Positions 1 to 9,108 are shown, counted from the first letter of the stretch. The stretch: DNA of 64,000 nt from Hydrogenoanaerobacterium sp032017025 (GCF_032017025.1 NZ_DALZQO010000005.1:71618-135617); one strand, 5' to 3'. The notes: generated from the sequence alone by a model not told the origin. Translations and numbers: made by a program.

Positions 1-1013
1 ACGCTGCCGCTGTCGGGTGCAAGCACGCCGCCAATCATTTTCAGCAGCGTCGATTTGCCGCACCCGTTTTCACCGATGATGCCGATGCGGTCGTCACGCA
101 GCAGATGATAGGAGAAGCCGCTGATCAGGGTGCGTTCACCGTAGGCTTTGGAAACATCCTCAATCTCGATGATTTTTTTGCCAAGGCGCGAGCTCATCGA
201 TGCCATTTCGAGTTTATCCTCGGTGAGGTCCACCTTTTGGGACGAAAGCTCGGCAAAGCGGTTCACACGAAACTGTTGCTTGGTGCTGCGCGCGCGCGCA
301 CCGCGCTGAATCCACTCCAGCTCTTTGCGCAGCAGTGCCTGCCGCTTGCGCTCGCTGGAAACCAGCATGTCTTCGCGCTGCGCCTTAAGCTCTAAGTACT
401 TGGCGTAGTTTGCCTGATAACCAAACAGGCTGCCACCTTGCAGCTCTACAATTCGGTTGGTGATACGGTCGAGGAAGTAGCGGTCATGCGTCACCATCAG
501 CAGTGCGCCGCCGTAGCGGGCAAGGTAACCCTCCAGCCAGTCCACCATATCGTTGTCAATGTGGTTGGTGGGCTCATCAAGCACCAGTACCTCTACAGGG
601 GTAACCAGTGCGCTTGCCAGTGCGACGCGGCGCTTCTGTCCGCCCGAAAGCTGCTCTATGGGCTTGTTAAAATCGGTGATGCCAAGCTTGTTTAAAATCG
701 CTTTGCACTCATACTCCTTCCCCTCGCGCTGCTGCTGTGCAATGCCGTGCATTGCCTGCTCAAGCACCGTAGCCCCCGTGATAAACTCGGGGTTTTGCGG
801 CAGATAGCCGACACGCACACCACCTGCCTTGGTGATAATGCCGCTGTCGGGGTTTTCCGCACCGGCGATAATTTTGAGCAGCGTAGATTTCCCCGTGCCG
901 TTTATGCCGATTAACCCCAGCTTGTCGCCCTCGCTGATGCTGAAAGAAACATCCTTCAGCAGTATTTTTTCACTGTAGCTTTTGCTGATTTTCTCAGCAT
1001 TCAATAACAGCAT
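1..1013 (-). CDS. ABC-F family ATPase (3' part beyond the window)
   Basis: Soluble protein with two ABC ATPase domains in one chain and no membrane segment, the layout of ABC-F proteins, which act on the ribosome (translation factors or antibiotic-target protection). I translated 337 codons from ATG at 1013, preceded by GGAGG; the C-terminus is cut by the window edge. Visible: first Walker A (GTGKSTLLK), signature LSGGQKRR, Walker B VLVLDEPTNH, then the linker with VTHDRYFLD, a charged inter-domain region rich in Arg/Lys/Glu, and the second Walker A (ENGCGKSTLLK). The second signature and Walker B are missing only because the sequence ends. Which ABC-F subfamily it belongs to cannot be decided without the C-terminus. 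It lies 80 bases downstream of the helicase gene in the same direction. Confidence 0.93.
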   Translation of the reverse strand, partial: MLLLNAEKISKSYSEKILLKDVSFSISEGDKLGLIGINGTGKSTLLKIIAGAENPDSGIITKAGGVRVGYLPQNPEFITGATVLEQAMHGIAQQQREGKEYECKAILNKLGITDFNKPIEQLSGGQKRRVALASALVTPVEVLVLDEPTNHIDNDMVDWLEGYLARYGGALLMVTHDRYFLDRITNRIVELQGGSLFGYQANYAKYLELKAQREDMLVSSERKRQALLRKELEWIQRGARARSTKQQFRVNRFAELSSQKVDLTEDKLEMASMSSRLGKKIIEIEDVSKAYGERTLISGFSYHLLRDDRIGIIGENGCGKSTLLKMIGGVLAPDSGS

Positions 1014-1093
1014 ATCAAAATCCTCCGGATAGGCTTACAATTATTTCTGTTTGAACCGCCCTTTTCATGCACATGGCGCTTTGCCACGATGCG

Positions 1094-2518
1094 CTAGCCT
1101 TTGCGAAAATAAGCGTTTTTGGTGACCGGTGCATTCGCCGAGCCGGATTTTGCAGGTGCCGGACGTCTGCCCGAGGGCTTATGGCTGCGCGGCTTGGGTG
1201 CACGCGGCTCAGTTGGTGCCCCGGCTTTGCCCTGTTTGCTGCCTTTCCCTGTACCTTGTCCGTTCTGCTTATGAGGGCTGCTTGCTGTTTGGTTCTTTGC
1301 ACCCTGATTACGCGGTGCACTTTGTGCGCAGTCTCTGCGAGCAGGGCGAGGCGGCTTTGGCTCTTTGGGCGGCACCTCAAATACCATCATAGGGTAGGGG
1401 TGGTCGGTAACCGCGGGAATATCGCGCTTGATCACCTTTAAAATATCCATCAGATAGGGCTTTTCTTCAATATCACAGAATGAAATTGCTATGCCCGAAA
1501 GCCCCGCCCTGCCCGTGCGCCCAATGCGGTGCACGTAGGTTTCGGGAATGTTGGGCAGGTCGAAGTTGATGACATGCGAGAGCTCGTCAATGTCAATGCC
1601 GCGCGCGGCAATATCGGTTGCAACCAGCACGCGGATGGTGCCGTTTTTAAAGTTGGAGAGTGCGGTTTGGCGCGCCCCCTGCGATTTATCGCCATGAATA
1701 GCCGCCGCCTTAAAATTTGCTCTGGTCAGCTCGCGCACCACGCGGTCTGCACCGTGCTTGGTACGGGTAAACACCAAAGCCGAGGTAATGACTGGGTCTT
1801 TTAAAAGGTATTTTAATAGCTCGCGTTTGTTGGCCTTGTCCACAAAGTAAACACTCTGCTCAATTTTATCCACGGTGGAAGAAACCGGTGTTACCGCTAC
1901 CTTGATGGGGTCAACCAGAACGTTCTCTGCAATTGCGGTAATTTCGGGCGGCATGGTTGCCGAGAAGAGCAAGGTTTGCTTTTTGGGCGGGGTTTGCGCA
2001 ATTACGCGCTTGACGTCGTGGATAAAGCCCATGTCCAGCATGCGGTCTGCTTCGTCCAGTACAAAAATCTCAATGTCCTTCAGGCTGATAATGCCCTGGC
2101 TGATGAGGTCGTTGAGTCTGCCGGGGGTCGCGACAAGAATATCTACACCGCGTCTCAGCTGTTCTTCCTGCGGTTTTTGCGAAACACCGCCAAATATTAC
2201 GCAGCAGCGCAACTTAAGGTGTGCGCCGTATGCCTCAAAGCTCTCATAAATTTGAAGCGCGAGCTCACGTGTGGGGGTTAAAATCAGTGCACGGATGCGG
2301 CGCATGCCCTTTGGCGCGGAGGTTTCGCTTAGTTTTTGCAAAATTGGGATGGCAAATGCCGCGGTCTTTCCGGTTCCGGTTTGAGCGCAGCCGAGTACAT
2401 CTCTGCCTGCCAGCACCGGCGGAATGGCCTGTGCCTGAATGGGGGTGGGTTCGCTGTAATTCTGGGTTTGCAATGCCCGTAAAATCGGGGGAATCAATTG
2501 TAAATCTTGAAAGTTCAT
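1094..2518 (-). CDS. DEAD-box ATP-dependent RNA helicase (RhlE/CshA type)
   Basis: 474-residue RNA helicase that unwinds RNA duplexes in ribosome assembly or mRNA decay. Seen in order: Q motif (PTPIQAQAIP, about residue 25), Walker A AQTGTGKT at 45-52, PTRELALQ near 82, DEAD at 155-158, SAT at 186-188, then the second RecA-like domain with VATDIAARGID and the arginine-finger motif HRIGRTGRAG. From about residue 380 the chain becomes a basic, low-complexity tail rich in Lys, Arg, Pro, Gln and Ala, typical of RNA-binding extensions of RhlE-like helicases. ATG at 2518 follows AAAGGAGATCC. Bacterial genes of this type are often cold-induced with a long leader, but nothing decisive is seen upstream here. 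Confidence 0.95.
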   Translation of the reverse strand: MNFQDLQLIPPILRALQTQNYSEPTPIQAQAIPPVLAGRDVLGCAQTGTGKTAAFAIPILQKLSETSAPKGMRRIRALILTPTRELALQIYESFEAYGAHLKLRCCVIFGGVSQKPQEEQLRRGVDILVATPGRLNDLISQGIISLKDIEIFVLDEADRMLDMGFIHDVKRVIAQTPPKKQTLLFSATMPPEITAIAENVLVDPIKVAVTPVSSTVDKIEQSVYFVDKANKRELLKYLLKDPVITSALVFTRTKHGADRVVRELTRANFKAAAIHGDKSQGARQTALSNFKNGTIRVLVATDIAARGIDIDELSHVINFDLPNIPETYVHRIGRTGRAGLSGIAISFCDIEEKPYLMDILKVIKRDIPAVTDHPYPMMVFEVPPKEPKPPRPARRDCAQSAPRNQGAKNQTASSPHKQNGQGTGKGSKQGKAGAPTEPRAPKPRSHKPSGRRPAPAKSGSANAPVTKNAYFRKG

Positions 2519-2870
2519 GGATCTCCTTTATCTGATCAGCTAGACTCGCTGTCTGAGTAGAATCGTATTTACATACTTTAATATCATACCACATTTTTAT
2601 AAAATAAAAAAGTGTACGCAATATGGGGCAATATAAACGTTAAACGGGGAGATTATTTACAAAAATTGAAAATTATTGTATACTTATTATAAGTTTATAA
2701 GACTGGGCGTGTGCAGGCGAAAAAACGCGGTTATTTTAAAATAGCCGCCGCTTATAGAGACAGCTTCGCGGGCGCGGGTTACCGTACAACTAAAGAGGGA
2801 AGCAGTTGGTAATAATAAAACTGTTTCTCTCTTTTTTATGCTTTTAGAGGAAATACAGGAGGAATTGGAT
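2519..2870 (+). promoter_or_regulatory. Promoter and structured leader with intrinsic terminator before yitT-like gene
   Basis: Gene-free stretch between the divergent helicase and YitT-like genes. A plausible promoter is TTGAAA at 2666-2671, 16 bases, TATAAG at 2688-2693. The predicted transcript from about 2700 contains a palindromic hairpin at 2727-2748 (GCGGTTATTTT against AAAATAGCCGC), a GC-rich segment 2761-2785, and a strong terminator at 2793-2837: 15-bp stem (two G-U pairs) followed by six T. The terminator ends 33 bases before the ATG, with the AGGAGG site between. This is the layout of an attenuator or riboswitch, or of a short independent RNA of about 138 nt. I could not match it to a known riboswitch class. 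Confidence 0.55.
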
Positions 2871-3752
2871 ATGAGCCATATAATTAAAAAAATAAACCCC
2901 AAAGAGCTTGCGGGCGACCTGATTTGTGATGCCGCTTGCGGAATCCTCAACGGTATTTCGGTTGCTATGTTTACTGCGCCCAACCACATTGCGCCCGGCG
3001 GTGTAACCGGAATCGCAACCATCATCAACTATCTTTCGGGCCTGCCCATCGGTACAGTTGCTATGCTCATTAATATTCCGCTGCTGCTGGTGGCTTACAA
3101 AATATTGGGCAAGCGATTTACGCTGCTCACACTCAAATCTACCTTTATTATGTCCTTTTTTATTGATTTGTGCGCCGTAGTTTTGCCGCCCTACCGCGGC
3201 AATTTACTGTTGGCGGCAATGTTTGGCGGCGCAGCAGGCGGAATTGGCTTGGGGCTTGTGTTTATGCGCGGCAGCACCACCGGCGGTACGGATATTATGT
3301 GCAGGCTAGCAAAGCTCAAATATCCACACTTACCTTTTGGCAAGGTGCTGCTGATTCTAGACGGTGTTGTTATTTTGGCGGCAGCTTTGGTTTACCGCAA
3401 TATGGAGAGTGCACTCTATGCGCTCATCACGATTTTGGCGTCGTCTAAAATGATTGATATGATTTTGTACGGCATGGATAAGGGCAAGGTAGTATATGTC
3501 GTGTCGACAAGTACGCGCGAAATTGCAAAGGCAATTATTGAGGAGATGGATCGCAGTGCAACACTTTTAAAGTCGGTGGGTGCATATTCGCAGAAAGACC
3601 AAGAGATGCTGATGTGTGCGGTGCGCGATGAACAGTACCCTACCTTAAAAAAGATAGTGCTGCGGGTAGACAAAAATGCTTTTATGATAGTAGCCGATGC
3701 CGGAGAGATTCTCGGCGAGGGTTGGCGCGGAATTGATACCGAAAAGATATAG
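2871..3752 (+). CDS. YitT family membrane protein (DUF161/DUF2179)
   Basis: Predicted 293-residue inner-membrane protein of the YitT family, widespread in Firmicutes; the function is not established. Several hydrophobic segments fill roughly residues 15-200 (for example around GGVTGIATIINYLSG and LGLVFMRGSTTGGTDI), followed by a soluble C-terminal DUF2179 domain (KGKVVYVVSTSTREIAKAI onwards). ATG at 2871 is chosen over an in-frame ATG at 2838 because AGGAGG lies 8 bases upstream of it, and because 2838 directly follows a terminator. Expression is probably controlled by the structured leader upstream. Confidence 0.88.
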   Translation: MSHIIKKINPKELAGDLICDAACGILNGISVAMFTAPNHIAPGGVTGIATIINYLSGLPIGTVAMLINIPLLLVAYKILGKRFTLLTLKSTFIMSFFIDLCAVVLPPYRGNLLLAAMFGGAAGGIGLGLVFMRGSTTGGTDIMCRLAKLKYPHLPFGKVLLILDGVVILAAALVYRNMESALYALITILASSKMIDMILYGMDKGKVVYVVSTSTREIAKAIIEEMDRSATLLKSVGAYSQKDQEMLMCAVRDEQYPTLKKIVLRVDKNAFMIVADAGEILGEGWRGIDTEKI

Positions 3753-3852
3753 CCAGCGCGCGCTGCGTCTTGCCCCGGTAACAGCTAGGCAGTAGGTTTC
3801 AAAAAAACGGCTCTAACGTTCTAAAAAGAGCAAATTCAGCCCTTTTTTATCT

Positions 3853-3881
3853 TTGTGAAAACGGTATAATGATGATATAAT
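3853..3881 (+). promoter_or_regulatory. Predicted sigma-A promoter of the nfeD-SPFH pair
   Basis: TTGTGA at 3853-3858, a 17-base spacer and a consensus TATAAT at 3876-3881, about 105 bases before the NfeD start. A second TATAAT at 3865-3870 lacks a properly spaced -35 box. Confidence 0.6.
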
Positions 3882-3987
3882 CTTAACAAGCAAACAACTT
3901 ACAATCTATACGAAAATATAAGTTGTCAATGCTTGCGGATTTTGATGTACATCGAATCTATATTCTAAAAGAGGGAGGCTAGGGGAA

Positions 3988-4482
3988 ATGCGAACGATTC
4001 TATCACAGGAGCTGTACCCGGTGTTTTGGCTGATATTGGGGATTGCTTTGGCTATTGCAGAAGCGGCAACGGTGCAGCTGGTTGCAATTTGGTTTTCGCT
4101 GGGTGCGGTTGCAGCAATCATTCCCGCACTGATGGGCGCACCGGTGTGGGCGCAGTTTCTGGTGTTTGTAGCGGTATCTGCGCTTGCAATGGTAGGTACC
4201 CGTCCGTTTGTAAAACGTTTTTTAAATGTAAAGCAGGAGCGCACAAACGCAGACAGGGTCATCGGGCAGACCGGTGTTGTGCTGCAGGAGATTGACAACG
4301 ACAGGGCGCAGGGCAGAGTGCTCGTGATGGGGCTAGACTGGTCGGCGCGGTCGGTGGATGGCACCGATATACCTGTGGACGCAAAGGTAACGATACTCGC
4401 CATTGAGGGCGTGAAGCTGATTGTTGAAGCAAAAGAGATTTTGGATAAAGAGGAATTAAAGGAGGAGCAACCATGTTATTAG
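3988..4482 (+). CDS. NfeD-like membrane protein
   Basis: 164-residue short NfeD (YbbL type). These proteins are partners of SPFH/stomatin-family membrane proteins and contribute to membrane-domain organisation. N-terminal half: two or three hydrophobic segments (VFWLILGIALAIAEAA; GAVAAIIPALMGAPVWAQF; FLVFVAVSALAMV). C-terminal half: a small beta-barrel OB-fold (GQTGVVLQEIDNDRAQGRV and following). No ClpP-class protease domain, unlike long NfeD proteins. Start ATG after GGGAGG. The last ten bases overlap the downstream SPFH gene, so the two are translationally coupled, which supports a joint function. Confidence 0.9.
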   Translation: MRTILSQELYPVFWLILGIALAIAEAATVQLVAIWFSLGAVAAIIPALMGAPVWAQFLVFVAVSALAMVGTRPFVKRFLNVKQERTNADRVIGQTGVVLQEIDNDRAQGRVLVMGLDWSARSVDGTDIPVDAKVTILAIEGVKLIVEAKEILDKEELKEEQPCY

Positions 4483-5426
4483 TTGAATTTTTCGGCGGCT
4501 TTTTAGTACTTGCGGCAATACTACTTGTTTTAATCGCGTTGGTGTCCTGCATCAAAATTGTTCCACAGGCGATGGTGTATGTTGTGGAAAGATTGGGTGC
4601 CTACAATACAACGTGGGAAACAGGCCTTCATTTTAAATTGCCGTTTTTTGACCGCATTGCCAAAAAGGTGTCGCTCAAAGAGCAGGTAGTGGATTTTGCA
4701 CCGCAGCCTGTCATCACCAAGGATAACGTTACCATGCAGATTGATACGGTAGTGTTCTTCCAGATTACCGATGCAAAGCTGTATACATATGGCGTAGAGC
4801 GCCCTCTCTCCGCCATAGAAAATCTTTCAGCAACCACCCTGCGTAATATCATTGGTGAGATGGAGCTGGACAGCACCCTCACTTCCCGTGATATCATCAA
4901 TACCAAAATTACCGCAACGCTTGACACCGCAACCGATAAATGGGGCATCAAGGTGAACCGCGTAGAGCTCAAAAACATCCTGCCCCCGCGTGAAATTCAG
5001 GATGCGATGGAAAAACAGATGAAGGCCGAGCGTGAAAGGCGTGAGTCCATCCTGCGTGCAGAGGGTGAAAAGCACAGCCAGATTCTGGTTGCACAGGGTG
5101 AAAAAGAATCTGCGATTCTGCGTGCTGAGGCAGAGAAGGAATCGGCAATCCTGCGTGCAGAGGGTGTAAAAGAGCAGAAGATTCGCGAGGCACAAGGTGA
5201 GGCGGAGGCGATTCTGATGGTTCAAAAATCCTTTGCAGATTCGCTGAAAATGCTAAACGAAGCAAACCCCACCCAGCAGGTGCTTGCAATCAAGAGCCTT
5301 GAGGCGTTTGCGAAGGTGGCAGACGGCAAAGCCACGAAGATTATCATCCCCAGCGAGATTCAGTCGCTGGCAGGGCTTGTTACCTCTCTGAAAGAAGTAA
5401 CAAGTGAGCCGGAAAAAATGCAGTAA
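4473..5426 (+). CDS. SPFH/Band 7 (stomatin/QmcA-like) membrane protein
   Basis: 317-residue scaffold protein of membrane microdomains. One N-terminal membrane segment (about 5-25), then the SPFH domain beginning KIVPQAMVYVVERLGAYN, with the family feature of a promoter-like middle LKEQVVDFAPQPVITKDNV. From about residue 185 comes a charged coiled coil built on near-exact 11-residue repeats of the kind AEGEKxSxILRA, visible also as repeated DNA at about 5040-5200. The C-terminal part (KSLEAFAKVADGKATKIIIP) matches the QmcA/stomatin branch rather than true flotillins. Overlaps nfeD by ten bases. Confidence 0.92.
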   Translation: MLLVEFFGGFLVLAAILLVLIALVSCIKIVPQAMVYVVERLGAYNTTWETGLHFKLPFFDRIAKKVSLKEQVVDFAPQPVITKDNVTMQIDTVVFFQITDAKLYTYGVERPLSAIENLSATTLRNIIGEMELDSTLTSRDIINTKITATLDTATDKWGIKVNRVELKNILPPREIQDAMEKQMKAERERRESILRAEGEKHSQILVAQGEKESAILRAEAEKESAILRAEGVKEQKIREAQGEAEAILMVQKSFADSLKMLNEANPTQQVLAIKSLEAFAKVADGKATKIIIPSEIQSLAGLVTSLKEVTSEPEKMQ

Positions 5427-5474
5427 GAACCAGTTCTGTCCACCGTTACAAAACGGTACACAGACGCGGCAAAA

Positions 5475-5508
5475 GGCGGCAAGCAGAAAATCTGCTTGCC
5501 GCCTTTTT
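5475..5508 (+). terminator. Intrinsic terminator after the SPFH gene
   Basis: Perfect 13-bp stem GGCGGCAAGCAGA / TCTGCTTGCCGCC with an AAA loop, followed by five T. The opposite strand also has a short T run, so it may serve the converging DHHW gene too. Confidence 0.92.
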
Positions 5509-5584
5509 GATTGGTAATTTCACAATATTATCTTGTGTAAAAATAGCATTCATGTTAAGCTTTATTTATTATTTGCAATGTACG

Positions 5585-6706
5585 TTATGAAGGCTGTTGT
5601 TCAAGCTTTACCAAATGATTCTGCTGTGCAAATACATCCACGCTGTAAACAAACAGCACATCGTCATAATCGGCTGGATCTGTAATATCAGTAAGGCTAC
5701 CGCTGATGTACCGCATATCGACCAGCGCGATTTCACTATAATCGTTTACAAAAAACGGGGCGAGGCTGTGCGCGTACGAATCTTTAAAAATAAGCAGCCG
5801 CTTTCCGCTTTTGCTTGCAGTGTGAATGGTAACAAGCGGCTGGTTTGAGCCGAGAAAATACGAGTATTTGTCTTTTTGCGAGAGGTATTCGTCAAAGTAC
5901 ATGGAAGCATAGTCGGTGGTTTTCTTGCCGTCATACACCGAAAATCCCGTGACTTTTCCGCTGTGATAGGCCTGAATGGTGTCGGGTGTGATGTTTCTTA
6001 CGCCCGACTTGGAATAGAGTGTACCGTAAAAGCTGTCGCTGACGGTATCGATTTGAAAATCCTCTGCGGCTTTCGGGACAAGCCCCATCACCTTGCATGC
6101 CTGCTGATACGCCAAAAATGTGCCAGCAGATGTCCAGTGATGATCAGTGCGGTAATAGATATCGTTGTCTTTGTGCTCCGTAAGGGTACCGAAAAGCTCT
6201 ACCGGCTTTACTGCATTACCCAGTTCGGAGGCCACGCGGCTTACAAAGCCTGCTTGATCCCAGGTTTGAGCAAAGAGGGGGAGCTTGTCGGTTTGTATCG
6301 CGGCGGCGCTGGGTACCAGCATGAGGTAGCTGGGTTTTTGGTAGCGCTGTACAAATGCTTTAATACCGCGGATATTTGCCTGTACCGCATCGTCCTTCGG
6401 TGCGTCGATATCCGCCATCAGCGCATTTTTACATACAAATACGCCGTTGTTTTCGCGTTTGCCCAGCGAGTATTCGAGGCTGCTTTGCATTGCAATCCAG
6501 CTGTCGCGCGCCACAAAATGGTCGTTGAAAAACTCATCCATGCCTTGCATATACTTGCCATTCAGCAGTGCCTTTGTCGAGAAGCTGGGGAAGCTGGCAA
6601 GGTAACGGTTCTCCGATTCGGAAAAGTTCTTGTTTGGCAATATAAGATTAATGAGCACCACCGCCCCCCACAGGGGTGCGAGGATGCGGAAAAATATTTT
6701 ATCCAT
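5585..6706 (-). CDS. DHHW family protein (AlgX/AlgJ-like, SGNH-related)
   Basis: 373-residue protein with an N-terminal hydrophobic segment (about 5-23) that should place it outside the membrane. The family-defining DHHW motif is at 188-191 (YRTDHHWTSAGTFLAY), and a later SKSGKRLLIFKDSYAHS segment carries the SGNH-hydrolase-like nucleophile region (D-S-Y-A-H). Relatives of AlgJ/AlgX and PatB act with MBOAT acyltransferases to O-acetylate exported polysaccharides or cell-wall polymers. The gene lies 65 bases downstream of an MBOAT gene on the same strand, which strongly supports that role. The polymer is unknown, as no glycosyltransferase genes are nearby. Confidence 0.88.
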   Translation of the reverse strand: MDKIFFRILAPLWGAVVLINLILPNKNFSESENRYLASFPSFSTKALLNGKYMQGMDEFFNDHFVARDSWIAMQSSLEYSLGKRENNGVFVCKNALMADIDAPKDDAVQANIRGIKAFVQRYQKPSYLMLVPSAAAIQTDKLPLFAQTWDQAGFVSRVASELGNAVKPVELFGTLTEHKDNDIYYRTDHHWTSAGTFLAYQQACKVMGLVPKAAEDFQIDTVSDSFYGTLYSKSGVRNITPDTIQAYHSGKVTGFSVYDGKKTTDYASMYFDEYLSQKDKYSYFLGSNQPLVTIHTASKSGKRLLIFKDSYAHSLAPFFVNDYSEIALVDMRYISGSLTDITDPADYDDVLFVYSVDVFAQQNHLVKLEQQPS

Positions 6707-6771
6707 AGCAGGCTCCCAAATATGATATTACATTTCGATATAGAGTAAGTGCCCAGGCACAGCGTTGCTGT

Positions 6772-8178
6772 TTAAAACCGGAAATACAAAAATGGATTAT
6801 AGGTGCTGTTCACAAGGTAGGCGACGCATGCCGCAAAGAGGAACACATACCCCAGTGATACACCAACCAGCACGGGTTTTCGTGCACTGCACTCCAGCCG
6901 GATGAGCAATTTTTGAAACACAGGGGTAGCAAAGAACGCCGCCAGTACAAAAATCAGCCCGTAGCCAAGCAGGTAATACAATGCCTGCTTGTTCCAAAGG
7001 GGGACATGCTGCCAACCGAACATTCCCCTAAAATAAGCACCCATAGCGCTTAAATCCTCAAAGTAGAAGATGACCCAGCTGATGATAATCAGTACAAGCG
7101 CATAAATATGCTGCAGAATTCGCGGAACCTTGTCCCAAAAGCGAAGTAAAACAAACTTCTCAATAATCAGAATGATTGCAAAGTACAGCCCCCAAAACAC
7201 AAAGTTCCACGATGCGCCATGCCAAAAGCCGGTAAGTGCCCACACCACCAGCAGGTTGCGCAGCTGCTTCAGCTTGCCGCAGCGGTTGCCGCCCATGGGG
7301 ATATACACATAATCGCGAAACCATGCGCCCAAAGTGATGTGCCACCGCCGCCAAAACTCGGTAATACTGCGGGAGATATAGGGGTAGTTGAAGTTTTCGT
7401 CAAAGGTGAGCCCAAAAATACGTGCCAAACCGATCGCCATATCGGAATATCCGCTGAAATCAAAGTAGATTTGAAAGGTGTAAGCGATAATGCCGATCCA
7501 GTACAGCAGTACCGATGGTTCCCCTGCCGCACCGGTTGAAATCTGGCTCCATAAAAACCCTACGTTATTTGCAATGAGCACCTTTTTGCCCAGACCAATC
7601 AAGAAGCGTCTGGTACCGCGCGAAAAACTGTCGGCGGTGAGCAGGTGATCATCGAGATCATGCTCGACGGTGACATAGCGCACAATCGGGCCTGCAATAA
7701 TCTGTGGAAAAAGGGTGGTGTAGGTGAGATAGTTGTAATAGCTTTTCTCGGAATTGGTAGTGCCGCGGTAGACGTCAATCGCATAGGATATGGATTGAAA
7801 TGAGTTGAACGAAACACCAATGGGTAAAATGATGTTCGGCTGGGGAATACCACCGCCCACCAGTGCGTTGAGGTTACCCACAAAAAAGTTGGTGTATTTA
7901 AAAAACAGCAGTACACCAAGGTTGCTGCCCACCGAAATGAGCATAAACAGGCGCCTCAGCCGTTTGTGATCGGCATACTTGTCCATTAACCGTGCGCAAA
8001 CATAGTCTTCCACCGAAAGCGCAAGCATAACGGGAATAAACCGGATTTCACCCCATGCGTAAAACACCATGCTTGCCAAGAACATCACAAGGTTTTTCAG
8101 CTTTTGTGGTGCAACGTAATAAAGGATGATAAGCGCCGGCAAATAGTAAAATAAAAAGGTAACACTGCTGAAAACCAT
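6772..8178 (-). CDS. MBOAT family O-acyltransferase (AlgI/DltB-like)
   Basis: 468-residue polytopic membrane protein of the membrane-bound O-acyltransferase family, which moves acyl groups (usually acetyl) across the membrane onto extracellular polymers. Begins FSSVTFLFYYLPALIILYY, typical of the AlgI branch, with about ten hydrophobic segments throughout. The hallmark segment FWRRWHITLGAWFRDYVYIP and the catalytic-histidine segment LTGFWHGASWNF are intact. It forms a two-gene unit with the DHHW protein downstream. Length matches AlgI-type enzymes. Confidence 0.93.
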   Translation of the reverse strand: MVFSSVTFLFYYLPALIILYYVAPQKLKNLVMFLASMVFYAWGEIRFIPVMLALSVEDYVCARLMDKYADHKRLRRLFMLISVGSNLGVLLFFKYTNFFVGNLNALVGGGIPQPNIILPIGVSFNSFQSISYAIDVYRGTTNSEKSYYNYLTYTTLFPQIIAGPIVRYVTVEHDLDDHLLTADSFSRGTRRFLIGLGKKVLIANNVGFLWSQISTGAAGEPSVLLYWIGIIAYTFQIYFDFSGYSDMAIGLARIFGLTFDENFNYPYISRSITEFWRRWHITLGAWFRDYVYIPMGGNRCGKLKQLRNLLVVWALTGFWHGASWNFVFWGLYFAIILIIEKFVLLRFWDKVPRILQHIYALVLIIISWVIFYFEDLSAMGAYFRGMFGWQHVPLWNKQALYYLLGYGLIFVLAAFFATPVFQKLLIRLECSARKPVLVGVSLGYVFLFAACVAYLVNSTYNPFLYFRF

Positions 8179-8310
8179 TGGTACAGACCTCCGACGGATA
8201 TTTTACAGCGATTCCACTTCAAAATGGAATTGCCTGCCTACCCAAAGGGTACGCTGTTACGGCATTTGCCAATGCCTATTTTCCCAGTCTGTTGCTGGAA
8301 AAATTATTAT

Positions 8311-8343
8311 AAAAAAAGCCTCCTCTGCCCTCAGCGGATGAGG
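8311..8343 (-). terminator. Probable terminator after the response regulator
   Basis: Read on the minus strand, an imperfect CCTC...GAGG hairpin is followed by seven T (8311 downward), about 45 bases after the response-regulator stop. The stem is short, so this is a moderate call. Confidence 0.5.
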
Positions 8344-8389
8344 ATAATCGCAACACAATGCCTTAGTACAGAACTTTAAGTCTGGCTTG

Positions 8390-9094
8390 TTATTCGGCGT
8401 CACTCATGCGGTAGCCCACGCCCACCTCGGTAAGAATATAACGCGGCTCAGCAGGGTTTTTTTCAATTTTACGGCGGATATTCGCCATGTTTACACGCAG
8501 AATCTGGTTGTCACCCGCAGCAAAAGGGCCCCAAATCTGTTCGATAATGCTGTCGTAGGTGAGTACACGCCCCGCGCAGCGGCAGAGCAAGGCCACAATT
8601 TTATATTCAATCTGTGTCAGGTGTATGTCAGTGCCATCTACCCATACCATGCGTTTATCAAAATCGATAGCGAAGCCACCTGTTGTAAATTTGGTACTGG
8701 GTACGCTGTCACCCGTTTCGGGCTTGCTGTTATGGCGCAAAGCGGTACGAATACGCGCCAGCAGTTCTGAAGTACCAAACGGCTTCGTGATGTAATCATC
8801 CGCACCCAGGTCGAGTGCTTCAACCTTTTCGCGCTCGTAACCGCGCGCCGAAACTATGATGATGGGAATATTCGACCATTCACGCACCGATTTGAGTACC
8901 TCCAGCCCATCCATGTCGGGCAGTCCCAGGTCAAGCAGCACCACATCGGGGCAGTGTGAGGTGATTAAAGACAGCGTCTCGCGCCCTGTCTCAGTTTTAA
9001 TAGTTCGATATCCGTTTGCGGTCAATACGGTAGAGATAAAATTGCTGATAGCACGTTCGTCCTCAACAATTAAAATAGTTACTTTATTGGCCAT
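8390..9094 (-). CDS. KdpE-like response regulator (OmpR/PhoB family)
   Basis: 234-residue DNA-binding response regulator. Receiver domain 1-120 with acidic E11/D12, phospho-acceptor D55 (VVLLDLGLPDMDG) and the lysine in ADDYITKPFG. The C-terminal winged helix (about 135-230) includes the KdpE-type ending RYILTEVGVGYRM. It lies 14 bases after the KdpD-like kinase gene and is surely its partner. No kdpFABC genes are in the window. The neighbouring divergent operon encodes phosphate and Trk potassium transporters, so control of ion uptake is a reasonable inference. Confidence 0.92.
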   Translation of the reverse strand: MANKVTILIVEDERAISNFISTVLTANGYRTIKTETGRETLSLITSHCPDVVLLDLGLPDMDGLEVLKSVREWSNIPIIIVSARGYEREKVEALDLGADDYITKPFGTSELLARIRTALRHNSKPETGDSVPSTKFTTGGFAIDFDKRMVWVDGTDIHLTQIEYKIVALLCRCAGRVLTYDSIIEQIWGPFAAGDNQILRVNMANIRRKIEKNPAEPRYILTEVGVGYRMSDAE

Positions 9095-9108
9095 ATGGTT
9101 TCACCCCT

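Noticed and set aside
2265..2621. Overlapping open frames longer than 100 codons inside or opposite real genes (for example 2265-2621, 5876-6748, 42458-43387)
   Set aside because: They lie opposite or out of frame with strongly conserved genes, have no ribosome site or family features, and show Cys/His/Arg-rich shadow composition.
2700..2840. T-box or ZTP-type riboswitch upstream of the yitT-like gene
   Set aside because: The GGGTTACCG stretch recalls the T-box or ZTP cores, but the invariant T-box GGTGGnACCGCG sequence and the ZTP core motifs are not present; reported only as an unclassified leader.
5040..5200. Tandem DNA repeats in the SPFH gene
   Set aside because: They encode the normal 11-residue charged coiled-coil repeats of stomatin/flotillin-type proteins, so no separate repeat element is claimed.
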